DNA from: Rathayibacter caricis DSM 15933
GTDB lineage: Bacteria; Actinomycetota; Actinomycetes; Actinomycetales; Microbacteriaceae
Reading direction: 5' to 3'
DNA: 64,000 nucleotides
Assembly (NCBI RefSeq): GCF_003044275.1
Contig: NZ_PZPL01000001.1
Span: 3,038,001 to 3,102,000, forward strand
The notes under the pieces were generated by a model. That model was not told the DNA's origin, ran no database searches, and worked only from the letters and a program-made list of their open reading frames with translations. Position numbers and translations under genes: made by a program. This document shows, piece by piece, positions 8,181-16,118 of this stretch (positions are counted from its first letter, which is position 1; every line of letters begins with the position of its first letter).

Positions 8181-9371
8181 ATGGCAGCAGAGCGCAGCAT
8201 CCGCCACGGGCGGCTCCGGCGACGGTCGGGACGGCGGACCGCGGTGGTCGCGGTGGCGGCGGGACTGGCCGTCCTCGGCGTCAGCGCGACCTCGCTGGTG
8301 GCCATCGCGGCCGCGAGCATCAGTCGCAACGTCACCGGCAACGCCGTCGACCTCGGCGTCGAGGCCGACGGCACCGGAGGCCTGCAGCTCGGCGCGATCG
8401 AGGGCGGCTTCAGCGTCCTGATCGTCGGCACCGACAACGACGCCGCGCAGGGCGAGCAGTTCGGCGTCCGCGACGCCACGCTCAACGACGTCAACATCCT
8501 CCTGCACGTCTCGGAGGACCACGACAGCGCGACGGTGATCAGCTTCCCGCGCGACCTGATCCTCGACCGCCCCGAGTGCACCGACCCCGAGACGGGAGTC
8601 GTCTCACCGGCCGAGACCGCCGCCTCGCTCAACCGTGCGTTCGGCGCCGGGGGACTGGCCTGCGTCAACGACACCCTGCAGGCCTTCACCGGCCTCTCCG
8701 TGCCCTATGCCGGCTGGGTCTCGTTCAACGGGGTCATCGAGATGAGCAACGCGGTCGGGGGAGTGCCGATCTGCCTCGCCGGTCCGATCCGGGACACCGA
8801 CTCCGGGCTCGACCTGCCCGCCGGCGTGTCGACCGTCTCCGGAGAGACGGCGCTCGCGTTCCTGCGCACCCGCAAGGGCGTCGGCGACGGCAGCGATCTG
8901 GGGCGCATCTCCTCCCAGCAGCAGTACCTCGCCTCGCTGATGCGCACCGTCCGCTCGGCCGACACGCTCTCGAACCCGCCCGTGCTCTACGGGCTCGCCC
9001 AGGCGGCCTCGTCGAACCTGCACCTCTCGACGACGATGACGAACCCGAGCACGATGATCTCCCTCGCGCTCGCCCTCAAGGACATCGACCTCGAGCGGAT
9101 GGTGTTCGTGCAGTACCCCGCGCTCGACGACCCGGACTACCCGGGGAAGGTCGTCCCGGATCCGGTGCTCGGCGCCGAGCTGATGGCACGGGTCCTGGCG
9201 GACGAGCCCGTCGTGCTCGCCCCCGCGCCGGGAGACCCGGTCGAGCCCGCGCCGCCCGCCGTCGAGCCCACGGCCGGCGCACAGGAGCCTGCTCCGCCGC
9301 AGGAGCCCGCGGCGGTCGCCGCTCCGGGCCAGACGGCCGCGGAGGAGACCTGCGCAGTCCCGTCCGGCTGA
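8181..9371 (+). CDS. LytR-CpsA-Psr (LCP) family cell-wall ligase
   Basis: 396 residues. A basic N-terminus (RHGRLRRRSGRRT) is followed by one membrane anchor and an extracellular LCP domain: VLIVGTDN, an Arg-Asp pair in GVRDATLNDV, ISFPRD, and the arginine-rich RTRKGVGDGSDLGRISSQQQ. These are residues used by LCP enzymes to bind the polyprenyl pyrophosphate. The family attaches secondary polymers to peptidoglycan. The C-terminal 65 residues are Pro/Ala/Glu-rich and probably disordered. I chose ATG 8181; an in-frame GTG at 8142 with GAGGA 10 nt upstream is an alternative. Confidence 0.88.
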   Translation: MAAERSIRHGRLRRRSGRRTAVVAVAAGLAVLGVSATSLVAIAAASISRNVTGNAVDLGVEADGTGGLQLGAIEGGFSVLIVGTDNDAAQGEQFGVRDATLNDVNILLHVSEDHDSATVISFPRDLILDRPECTDPETGVVSPAETAASLNRAFGAGGLACVNDTLQAFTGLSVPYAGWVSFNGVIEMSNAVGGVPICLAGPIRDTDSGLDLPAGVSTVSGETALAFLRTRKGVGDGSDLGRISSQQQYLASLMRTVRSADTLSNPPVLYGLAQAASSNLHLSTTMTNPSTMISLALALKDIDLERMVFVQYPALDDPDYPGKVVPDPVLGAELMARVLADEPVVLAPAPGDPVEPAPPAVEPTAGAQEPAPPQEPAAVAAPGQTAAEETCAVPSG

Positions 9372-9377
9372 GCACGG

Positions 9378-9395
9378 GGCCTCCGATCCGAGGCC
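9378..9395. terminator. Weak bidirectional hairpin between convergent genes
   Basis: GGCCTC and GAGGCC pair over a 6-nt loop in the 34-bp gap between the LCP and PPOX genes. Confidence 0.4.
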
Positions 9396-9405
9396 TCGGG
9401 GATCG

Positions 9406-9885
9406 TCAGCGCGCGTCGAGCCGCTGCGCCACGTCGGCCGGGAACCCGCCCGTCGAGACGGGGCTCCAGCGCGTCGGAGTGACGCGCAGGAGGGACTTGT
9501 CCTGCAGTGCCATCGCCGCGCGGTACTCGTCCCAGTCGGGGTGCTCGCCCGCGATGCAGCGGTAGTAGTCGACCAGTCCGTCCGCGGCCTCGGGCATGCG
9601 GAGGACCTCGCCGTCGCCGTCGACCTGGATCCAGGCACCGTCCCACTCGTCGGACAGCACCAGCACCGACACGGCGGACCGGCGTTCGACGTTCCGGGTC
9701 TTCGCGCGGCCCGGATACGTGGAGACGACGATCCGGCCCTCCTCGTCGACCCCGCCGGAGACCGGCGACATCTGCGGCCTGCCGTCGCCCCGGGTGGTCG
9801 CGACGATCATCCGGTGCCGGGGCCGCACGAAGGCGAGCATCCCGGCACGGTCGACGGCGGTGTTCGTGGAGATCGTCCTGGCCAT
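9406..9885 (-). CDS. PPOX-class (pyridoxamine 5'-phosphate oxidase-like) flavin/F420 protein
   Basis: 159 residues forming a split beta-barrel of the PPOX superfamily. Typical pieces are RHRMIVATTRGDGRPQMSPV (first strands), GRIVVSTYPGRAKTRNVERR (cofactor phosphate binding) and the late DEYRAAMALQDKSLLRVTPTRW. This variant matches actinobacterial F420- or FMN-dependent enzymes more than true PdxH. Which cofactor and substrate it uses cannot be decided. It faces the LCP gene convergently and is apparently monocistronic. Confidence 0.82.
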   Translation of the reverse strand: MARTISTNTAVDRAGMLAFVRPRHRMIVATTRGDGRPQMSPVSGGVDEEGRIVVSTYPGRAKTRNVERRSAVSVLVLSDEWDGAWIQVDGDGEVLRMPEAADGLVDYYRCIAGEHPDWDEYRAAMALQDKSLLRVTPTRWSPVSTGGFPADVAQRLDAR

Positions 9886-9930
9886 GCCTCCACGCTAGGC
9901 CACCGATGTGATGCGGCTCGCGGTGCGGAG

Positions 9931-11637
9931 TCAGCCGCCGCGGCGCCCGGACAGGAGCGCGTGGAGCAGCGGCACGATCGACACGATCATGAGCGCGGAT
10001 CCGAGACCGCCGTCGTCGCTCCGCACCACCGCGCCCGCGATGAGCAGCCCTGCGAACAGGACGGCCGACACCACCCGGCGCACGGTCGCGTCGAGCCGGT
10101 TCAGCCGACGCTCGACGCTCGGCACCGTCACCGCGAGAGTGCCGTCCTCGAGGGTCGAGGCGAGCGACTCCAACCGGCGGGGGAGCCGCCAGAGCAGACC
10201 GAGGTTCTCGACCGCCTGCCTGCCCAGATCCTGCGCCACGTTGCCGCGCTCCTCCCGGATCAGCCGCTGCGCGTACGGCTCGACCGAGTCCCACAGGTTG
10301 AAGGACGGATCGAGCGCACTGCAGACGCCGGAGGTGAGCGACATGGCCCGGATGATCAGCAGGAAGTTCTCGGGCAGCTGGAACGGCAGCGAGCGGACGA
10401 CGTCGCCGAACTGCTCGGCGAACTGGCGGAACTCGCGCGGGTCGACCTCGCGCAGCTCGGCGAAGCCCATCCCGCCGAAGCGCGCGAACAGCTGCGTCAT
10501 CGCCTTCTCGAGCTCGCGGGAGTCGGCGGAGGGCAGCAGAACGCCGAGGTCGCGCGCCGCATCGACGAGGCCCTTGCCGTCGCGCGAGGCGGCCGCGATG
10601 AGCATCGTGCGCAGCCCCGCCCGAGTCGTCGGCGGGACCTCGCCCATCATCCCGAAGTCGATGAAGGTGAGCCGCCAGGGCAGCTCGGCGCCGGGGGTCG
10701 GAGTGACGAACACGTTCCCCGGGTGCGGATCCGCATGGAACCAGCCGGTCGTGAACAACTGGTCGAACATCACCGCGGCGAACACCGGAGCGACGTCGCG
10801 CGGGTCGATGCCGGCGGCGCGCAGCCCGTCGGCGTCGGTGATCTTGATCGCGGTGACGTCCTGCAGGGTGAGGACCTTGCGGGTCGAGCGCTCCCAGACG
10901 ACGTCCGGCACGCCGATCCGCGGGTCGCCGGCGAAGTCCGCGGCGAAGCGGACGGAGTTGGCGGCCTCCTGCAGGTAGTCGATCTCCTCGAGGCTGGTCG
11001 CGGCGAACTCCTCGACGAGCGCGGGGGCGTCGACGCGGTCGGAGACGAGGCGGACGTGGGTGAGCCAGCGCCCGACCCGGCGGAGCGCGGCGAGGTCGAC
11101 GTCGACGATCGCGTCGATCCCGGGTCGCTGCACCTTCAGGATCGCGGTGGTGTGACCGGTGTCGGCCGAGTCGAGCGGCGACAGGAGCGCCCGATGGGCC
11201 TGGCCGAGCGACGCCGCCGCCACGGGCGACTCGTCGACTCCGGCATACGCGCGCTCCAGTGACATGCCGAGCTCGGCCTCGGCGAGGGCGCGGATGCGGG
11301 GGAAGGGGACGGGCGGGACCTCGTCCTGCAGTCCCTCGAGCTCCCGCGTGATCTCGGGCGGCAGGACGTCCAGGCGCGACGACATGAACTGCCCGACCTT
11401 GATCATCAGACCGCCCAGCTCGACCGCGAGCACGTGGAAGCTGCGAGCGAACCGCCGCATCCGGTGCGGTCGCGTGCGCAGGGCGATCACGTTCAGCCCC
11501 AGCCGGGGGAGGACCAGATCGAACCACCAGGTCACCGCGAGGTGCCAGGCGGCGAAGCGCAGGATGCGGCGGTAGCGCCGCCGCTCACTGCTCGCTCGGC
11601 GGCCCGGGTCCCCAGGACCCGGGCTGTCCGACGGCAC
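9931..11637 (-). CDS. ABC1 (AarF/UbiB-like) atypical kinase
   Basis: 568 residues. ABC1-family signatures are GGLMIKVGQFMSSRLDVLP (the KxGQ motif), AAASLGQAHRA (the alanine-rich loop), ILKVQRPGID, FHADPHPGN and FIDFGMMGEV (catalytic and metal-binding residues). Two hydrophobic helices close the C-terminus (residues about 520-560), anchoring it in the membrane. UbiB-type proteins support isoprenoid quinone or lipid metabolism; the exact role in actinobacteria is unsettled. GTG at 11637 starts 5 bp after the PadR stop with AGGA upstream, so the two genes are co-transcribed. Confidence 0.88.
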   Translation of the reverse strand: MPSDSPGPGDPGRRASSERRRYRRILRFAAWHLAVTWWFDLVLPRLGLNVIALRTRPHRMRRFARSFHVLAVELGGLMIKVGQFMSSRLDVLPPEITRELEGLQDEVPPVPFPRIRALAEAELGMSLERAYAGVDESPVAAASLGQAHRALLSPLDSADTGHTTAILKVQRPGIDAIVDVDLAALRRVGRWLTHVRLVSDRVDAPALVEEFAATSLEEIDYLQEAANSVRFAADFAGDPRIGVPDVVWERSTRKVLTLQDVTAIKITDADGLRAAGIDPRDVAPVFAAVMFDQLFTTGWFHADPHPGNVFVTPTPGAELPWRLTFIDFGMMGEVPPTTRAGLRTMLIAAASRDGKGLVDAARDLGVLLPSADSRELEKAMTQLFARFGGMGFAELREVDPREFRQFAEQFGDVVRSLPFQLPENFLLIIRAMSLTSGVCSALDPSFNLWDSVEPYAQRLIREERGNVAQDLGRQAVENLGLLWRLPRRLESLASTLEDGTLAVTVPSVERRLNRLDATVRRVVSAVLFAGLLIAGAVVRSDDGGLGSALMIVSIVPLLHALLSGRRGG

Positions 11638-11642
11638 CCGGG

Positions 11643-12179
11643 TCAGTCCTGCGCGAGGATCGCGTACAGGCGGCGGCGCACGTCCTCGAGTTCGGTGACG
11701 GCCTGGCGGATCTGGGCGGGGGTGCCCGAGCGCTGCACCTGCGCGGCGGCCTGCGCCAGCGCGATGCCCGCCTTGGGCAGGGCGCCGGCCTCGACGCCGT
11801 CGGTCTCGGCGAAGGGGGAGGAGGTTCCGGACGCGGCGACCTGGGCGTGGCCCGCCTCCGTGAGGGAGTAGGTCTTGCGGCCGTTCGACTCGTCGGCCGA
11901 GATCAGTCCCTCGTCGGCGAGGAGCTGGAGGGTGGGGTAGACGGAGCCGGGGCTCGGCTTCCAGCTGCCTCCGCTGCGCTCCTCGATCTCGTGGATGATC
12001 TGGTAGCCGTGCATGGGCTGCTCCGCGAGGAGCGCCAGGACGGCGGCGCGGACGTCGCCGCGTCCGACCCGGGTGCCGACCCGCTTCTCGAAGCCGGCGC
12101 GCGCCTGCTCCATCGCCTGCCAGATGCTGTCGATCGGGTTGCCGGCGCCGAACGCACCGGTCGAGGAAGAGCTGTTCAT
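11643..12179 (-). CDS. PadR-family transcriptional regulator
   Basis: 178 residues. A winged helix (residues about 35-110) contains VLALLAEQPMHGYQIIHEIEE and WKPSPGSVYPTLQLLADEGLI, the standard PadR recognition and wing sequence. A C-terminal helical part follows (residues 125-178). PadR proteins usually repress neighbouring genes, often transporters. Here the downstream partner is an ABC1 kinase, starting 5 bp on. Direct repeats of AGCGACATG and ATGT/ACAT dyads sit immediately upstream and suggest autoregulation. Confidence 0.9.
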   Translation of the reverse strand: MNSSSSTGAFGAGNPIDSIWQAMEQARAGFEKRVGTRVGRGDVRAAVLALLAEQPMHGYQIIHEIEERSGGSWKPSPGSVYPTLQLLADEGLISADESNGRKTYSLTEAGHAQVAASGTSSPFAETDGVEAGALPKAGIALAQAAAQVQRSGTPAQIRQAVTELEDVRRRLYAILAQD

Positions 12180-12208
12180 GATGACCTCCGTTTCTCCGAA
12201 CGATACTC

Positions 12209-12239
12209 AGCGACATGTACGCCGACTGTGAGCGACATG
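12209..12239. promoter_or_regulatory. Putative PadR operator: two AGCGACATG direct repeats 22 bp apart
   Basis: AGCGACATG occurs at 12209-12217 and 12231-12239. An ACAT...ATGT dyad of the kind bound by PadR proteins spans the interval. The element begins 30 bp upstream of the padR start. Confidence 0.45.
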
Positions 12240-12291
12240 ATCGGTGCGCAGTCCGACGCGGGGCTCGGAGGGAGTCCCGGGCGACGTCGGA

Positions 12292-12978
12292 TCAGAGGGT
12301 GCCGCTCTCCGGGACCGGTCGGCGGACCGTGAACTCGAGCGCGAGCTTCGGCGCGGTGCGGGTGTCGTAGACGACGGTCAGGTAGCGCTTCCCGATGCGG
12401 GCCCCGAAGGCCGTGAGGAACGGCGCCGCCTCGAGGAGCCGGCCGCGGTGGGGCTCCCGATCGACCGTCACGCAGGTCGTCTCGAGGAGGTCGGAGTGGT
12501 GCAGTCGGCCGGCCGACGTCTTCCTGGGGGAGCGGACCGGGACGTGCCGGGGATCGCGGGCGCGGAGGACGTCGTTCGCATGGGCGGCGAGGCGCGTCTC
12601 GAGTGCGTCCTTGCGGTCGCCCGGCCCGGCCTTCGCCGTGCGGACCGCGTCCCACAGGGTCGGATAGCGGATCTGCCGGATCTGCTCGACCATCCAGAGC
12701 GGCAGGCTCGACGACTCGGCCCTCTCGATGGCGGCGACCTGCTGCGGAGTGAGGTCGACGAAGTTCGACGGATGCGACCGGTTCAACGGATGCCGGTAGT
12801 ACGTGTACGAGAGGGAGACGCCGTCGACCCTGGCTCGATCGCTGAGGGTCGCCGCCGCGAGCTCGGAGAGGTGCGGCTGGGCGGCGAACCCGAAGACGGG
12901 CCCGTCGAGGGACCGCAGGGTCGCCTCCACCCCGGACGGCTCCAGCGGATCTCGGGTCGTCACGGTGGCGGTCGTCAT
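12292..12978 (-). CDS. Protein of unknown function, 228 residues
   Basis: I do not recognise this soluble protein. It has no signal peptide or membrane helix. Visible features are a conserved-looking core (SLSYTYYRHPLNRSHPSNFVDL), a helical segment with Trp and Arg clusters (LPLWMVEQIRQIRYPTLWDAV) and a C-terminal beta-rich part (YLTVVYDTRTAPKLALEFTV). The ATG at 12978 is preceded by CCAGGAG, and codon use matches the neighbours. It seems monocistronic, upstream of padR in the same direction but separated by 112 bp with candidate regulatory repeats. A perfect 19-bp palindrome lies about 95 bp upstream of its start, so it is probably regulated by a dedicated repressor encoded elsewhere. Confidence 0.7.
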   Translation of the reverse strand: MTTATVTTRDPLEPSGVEATLRSLDGPVFGFAAQPHLSELAAATLSDRARVDGVSLSYTYYRHPLNRSHPSNFVDLTPQQVAAIERAESSSLPLWMVEQIRQIRYPTLWDAVRTAKAGPGDRKDALETRLAAHANDVLRARDPRHVPVRSPRKTSAGRLHHSDLLETTCVTVDREPHRGRLLEAAPFLTAFGARIGKRYLTVVYDTRTAPKLALEFTVRRPVPESGTL

Positions 12979-13066
12979 GGATGGGCTGCTCCTGGAGGCG
13001 TCGGCTGCGGCGGAGAACGGTGCGCCGAACCCTCAGCGGAAGGACCACGTCCCTCCGAACGACTAT

Positions 13067-13090
13067 CTTTATCGTAAAGTTACTTTACGA
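13067..13090. promoter_or_regulatory. Perfect palindromic operator upstream of the unknown 228-aa gene
   Basis: TCGTAAAGTTACTTTACGA (13072-13090) is a perfect 19-bp palindrome. An extra CTTTA half-site at 13067-13071 makes a three-arm series CTTTA / TAAAG / CTTTA. The site lies in the 257-bp gap (12979-13235), whose AT-rich patch is consistent with a minus-strand promoter. The rest of that gap shows no gene. Confidence 0.65.
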
Positions 13091-13235
13091 CGAAGGTTTC
13101 CGGGCCACAAGTGCCCGACGGATCGCGAACGGTCGGGGCAGCTGTCCGTCGACCGGAACCGCGCGGACGGCGTCCACCCGACGTCTGACGTCAGCGGGCA
13201 GCGGACCGAGTGCTCGCCTCTCGCTGCGTTCGACT

Positions 13236-14294
13236 TCAGGGAAGCCGCTGCGTCCGGCTCCGCCGGTAGCCCGGCATGGTGATCAGCCATCGCGCGAAGC
13301 CGTACCGCTCCATCAGGTACGCCAGCGCCGCGGGCAGCAGGACCCCCGCCGCAGTGCCGGCGATGATGTGGACGGGGAGGGAATCGACGCCGGCCCGGTC
13401 GAGAAGCGCCCGCGTCAGGCTGAGCGGGATCCCGTGGGCGACGTAGATGGTGAGGCTCCATGAACCGAACTTCTGCAGCACTCGGCCGGCTCGGGTGGTG
13501 TCGACTGCGCGGCCGAGCGCGATGAGCATGACGACCCCCGGCACGGACGCCAGGACGAACGGCACGGACAAGTCGTCCGCCAGCACGCCCGTGGGGTAGA
13601 GGAGGAAGACGACCACGGTGAACACGGCAGCCGCACCCGCAGCGACGACGGCCGCGATGCGCCGGGAGAGAGACGTGGCACGAACCAGCTGTCGGGACGC
13701 CAGGACGCCGAGCAGCATGTAGAGAGTGAACGGGTGCACTTCGAGGAGCGGCGGCCATCCGTCGATGTCGGAGAGCAGGACGAGGCCACCGACGAGCGCC
13801 GCCGCCACCGCACCCCACCAGGCGAAGCGGTGGAGCAGCGCGTAGGCGCCGCCGACCACGGCGAATGCGAGGAAGAGTGCCGGCAGATACCAGGCCCGCG
13901 GATCCCACACCAGACCGACGAGCACGTCCGTGGGGCTCAGGTCTTCGCCGACTCCCACTTGGAGCGCGCCCAGTTCGACAGCTCCGCGCAGCAACGCCCA
14001 CACCGCATAGGGGTAGAGCAGGAACTGCGCCTTGTCGGCGACCCAGCCGCCGTACGAGAAGCGCTTCATCGTGTGGATCAGGAAGACGCCCGCGAGGAGG
14101 AAGAACAACGGCATGCGGAACGTGTGGAAGACGTCGTTCGCGACCTGGTAGGCCTCGGGCAGATCGCGCCCGGTGGCCTCCAGCCCGACGATCGAATGGC
14201 CGCACACCATGCCGATGATCGCGAAGCCGCGGGCGACGTCGAACGCGGTCACCCGCGTTCGCGTGACGGCGGGAGCAGAGGCGTTCGCACTCAT
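13236..14294 (-). CDS. Acyltransferase family 3 (OafA-like) membrane protein
   Basis: 352 residues with about ten predicted membrane helices. The opening TAFDVARGFAIIGMVCGHS and the following FHTFRMPLFFLLAGVFL are the acyltransferase-3 signatures (catalytic His region and RMPLFF). Such proteins transfer acetyl or other acyl groups to exported sugars or lipids. The start is ATG 14294, with GAAGGAAG upstream, preferred over an upstream in-frame start that lacks a Shine-Dalgarno. No neighbouring polysaccharide genes define its substrate. Confidence 0.82.
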   Translation of the reverse strand: MSANASAPAVTRTRVTAFDVARGFAIIGMVCGHSIVGLEATGRDLPEAYQVANDVFHTFRMPLFFLLAGVFLIHTMKRFSYGGWVADKAQFLLYPYAVWALLRGAVELGALQVGVGEDLSPTDVLVGLVWDPRAWYLPALFLAFAVVGGAYALLHRFAWWGAVAAALVGGLVLLSDIDGWPPLLEVHPFTLYMLLGVLASRQLVRATSLSRRIAAVVAAGAAAVFTVVVFLLYPTGVLADDLSVPFVLASVPGVVMLIALGRAVDTTRAGRVLQKFGSWSLTIYVAHGIPLSLTRALLDRAGVDSLPVHIIAGTAAGVLLPAALAYLMERYGFARWLITMPGYRRSRTQRLP

Positions 14295-14611
14295 CAGATG
14301 GTCTTCCTTCGGGACGTGGGCATCGGACCGCGAGCCCGACCCCGTGTCCTCGGTGTGGAGCAGGGCGGCCGACGTCATCGGCGTGGGGCAAGGCGACCGG
14401 CGGCGCCACGAGGCGACGCCGGATGCTCAGACACTAAAGCATTCAGCTAATCCCAATGTTTCGCGGCGGTGTCGGTTTCAGTGGAAAGCGGAGGCGAACA
14501 GGGGTTCTCCTGCCCACGGTGGTTCTGACGGGGTGGTCTCCCATGACGTCACTGCTGGAAGAGCTCAGGAGGCGCCGGTCGAGGAGACGAGCGGTCCCGA
14601 GTCGGAATGAC

Positions 14612-14625
14612 ATAATGTGCATTAT
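14612..14625. promoter_or_regulatory. 14-bp palindrome in AT-rich patch
   Basis: ATAATG and CATTAT are perfect inverted arms around a TG centre. A further imperfect dyad (GTGCATTA...ATTGCAC) overlaps its right side. It looks like a regulator site, but the target gene is unclear. Confidence 0.4.
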
Positions 14626-14641
14626 CGGATATTGCACGAAA

Positions 14642-14654
14642 GGCGCCCGGCGCC
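14642..14654 (-). terminator. Possible weak terminator after SDR gene
   Basis: GGCGC-CCG-GCGCC hairpin followed on the minus strand by TTTCG, 47 bp past the SDR stop. Confidence 0.3.
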
Positions 14655-14700
14655 GGTTTCCCGTGCCGACGGATCGTCGCCGACCCAGCGCCGGCGGCGG

Positions 14701-15465
14701 CTACGCGCCGACGAAGTCCGTGATGTCGCCCACCAGGCGCGTGTTCTCCGCCGGGATCGGCTCGACGGCCGCCAGAGCGACCTCGGCGGCGAACTCTCCG
14801 ACGTTGTAGAGCTTGCCGGCCGACTCGCGGCGCGAGCTGATCGCTCCGGGGTTCGAGCGCTCGAGCAGCGTCGCCGTGATGGTGCCCTCGATCATGTCGC
14901 CCGACACCACGACGAACTCGATGCCGCGCTCGGCGAGCTCGGGGATGCGGTCGCGCAGGGCGTCCTCACCCGCGCGCTTGGACAGCGCGACGGGCTCGTA
15001 CTCGGGCATCGTCGGCGTCGAGCGGATGAAGTGGGCCTGGTGGCTCGTCACGAAGACGATGCGCGAGCCCTCGCCGAGCAGCGGCAGCGCCGCCTCGAGG
15101 GTCGCCACCTGCGAGTCGCGGTTGAGGACCATCGCATAGTCCTCGCCCATGTTGCTCTCCATGCCGCCGGACGCGTTCAGGACCAGCACGTCCAGTCCCC
15201 CGAGCTCGTCCTGGATGCGGGCGAAGAGGTCGGTGCGCGACTGCGCGTCGGTGAGGTCCGCTCCGACCGCGAAGGCCGAGCCGCCCGCGGCGACGATCTG
15301 GTCGACGAGCTTGTTCGCCCGCGGCGCCTTGGAGCGGTAATTGACGACCACACGGGCGCCCGCCTCGGCGAAGTAGCGGATCGTGTCGGCGCCGATGCCG
15401 CGGGAGGAGCCGGTGACGAGGACGCGCTTGCCGTCGAGCGAGCCGGGAGCGAGGGGGTTGGACAC
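14701..15465 (-). CDS. Short-chain dehydrogenase/reductase (SDR)
   Basis: 254 residues with a Rossmann fold. KRVLVTGSSRGIGADTIRYF carries the TGxxxGIG dinucleotide-binding motif, and VVNYRSK after the second strand suggests NADP(H) preference. DLTD and VLNASGG follow. The active site deviates: the usual YxxxK segment appears as YEPVALSKRAGE (Tyr and Lys seven residues apart), so the catalytic tetrad may be modified. GTG 15465 has GGAGG upstream. It is monocistronic and divergent from the NfeD gene. The substrate is unknown. Confidence 0.82.
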   Translation of the reverse strand: MSNPLAPGSLDGKRVLVTGSSRGIGADTIRYFAEAGARVVVNYRSKAPRANKLVDQIVAAGGSAFAVGADLTDAQSRTDLFARIQDELGGLDVLVLNASGGMESNMGEDYAMVLNRDSQVATLEAALPLLGEGSRIVFVTSHQAHFIRSTPTMPEYEPVALSKRAGEDALRDRIPELAERGIEFVVVSGDMIEGTITATLLERSNPGAISSRRESAGKLYNVGEFAAEVALAAVEPIPAENTRLVGDITDFVGA

Positions 15466-15650
15466 GAGGAGATCCTCCAGGACGCCGATGCGAAGACCGG
15501 GGCGGGCACGATGACGGGCCGGGGCCCCGACAGGCGATCCTACCGAAACCGTCCGCCCCGCGCCCCTCGACCCGGCCGCCGACCCTCCCAGCCCGCTTCC
15601 GGGGGGCCTTGTTACGGTGGAACCGCTCATCCGGGGAAGGAGCAACCAGC

Positions 15651-16118
15651 ATGGACGCTGTCCTCCAGTACGCGTGGATCCTCTGGCTCGCGCTGATCCT
15701 GATCTTCGTGATCGTCGAGATGATCACTCTCGAGTTCACGTTCCTGATGCTCGCCGTCGGCAGCATCGGCGGACTCCTGACCGGTTTCGTCGGAGCGCCC
15801 TTCTGGGTGCAGGTCCCGGTCGCCGCGGTCCTCGCGGTGCTGCTGCTGCTGACCGTCCGTCCGCCCCTGCTCCGCCTGCTCCGACGCGGCGGTGATCCGG
15901 CTCCGATCGGCGCCGACGCCCTGCTCGGACTCGCGGGCAGCGTCGTGATCGCGGGCGACGGCCCCGGTCAGGTCAAGCTGGCCAACGGCGAGACCTGGAC
16001 GGCACGCCTGTCGCCGCTCGTCGAATCACGTCCACTCGGTCTCGGCGAACGTGTCGTCGTCACCGCCATCGACGGCGCGACCGCTGTCGTCGTCCCCGCC
16101 GAAAGGAGCTCCTCGTGA
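15651..16118 (+). CDS. NfeD-like membrane protein
   Basis: 155 residues. Two to three N-terminal membrane helices (about residues 5-80) are followed by a small C-terminal OB-fold domain (residues 90-150: LLGLAGSVVI...GETWTARL...LGERVVVTAIDGATAVVVP), the NfeD architecture. NfeD proteins pair with SPFH/stomatin proteins and organise membrane microdomains. GAAGGAG precedes the ATG. Its stop overlaps the GTG of the SPFH gene, giving a coupled pair. Confidence 0.88.
   Translation: MDAVLQYAWILWLALILIFVIVEMITLEFTFLMLAVGSIGGLLTGFVGAPFWVQVPVAAVLAVLLLLTVRPPLLRLLRRGGDPAPIGADALLGLAGSVVIAGDGPGQVKLANGETWTARLSPLVESRPLGLGERVVVTAIDGATAVVVPAERSSS

Larger units (their letters stand above)
14295..14700. other. 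406-bp gene-free, partly AT-rich intergenic region
   Basis: No convincing gene was found. Two patches (14431-14461 and 14605-14640) are clearly richer in A/T than the surroundings and are probably promoter regions, the first for the minus-strand acyltransferase gene. A small 64-codon frame on the minus strand has no family resemblance and no Shine-Dalgarno. Confidence 0.6.

Noticed and set aside
14443-14637. 64-codon frame on the minus strand in the AT-rich gap
   Set aside because: No ribosome site, no family resemblance, and odd codon use.
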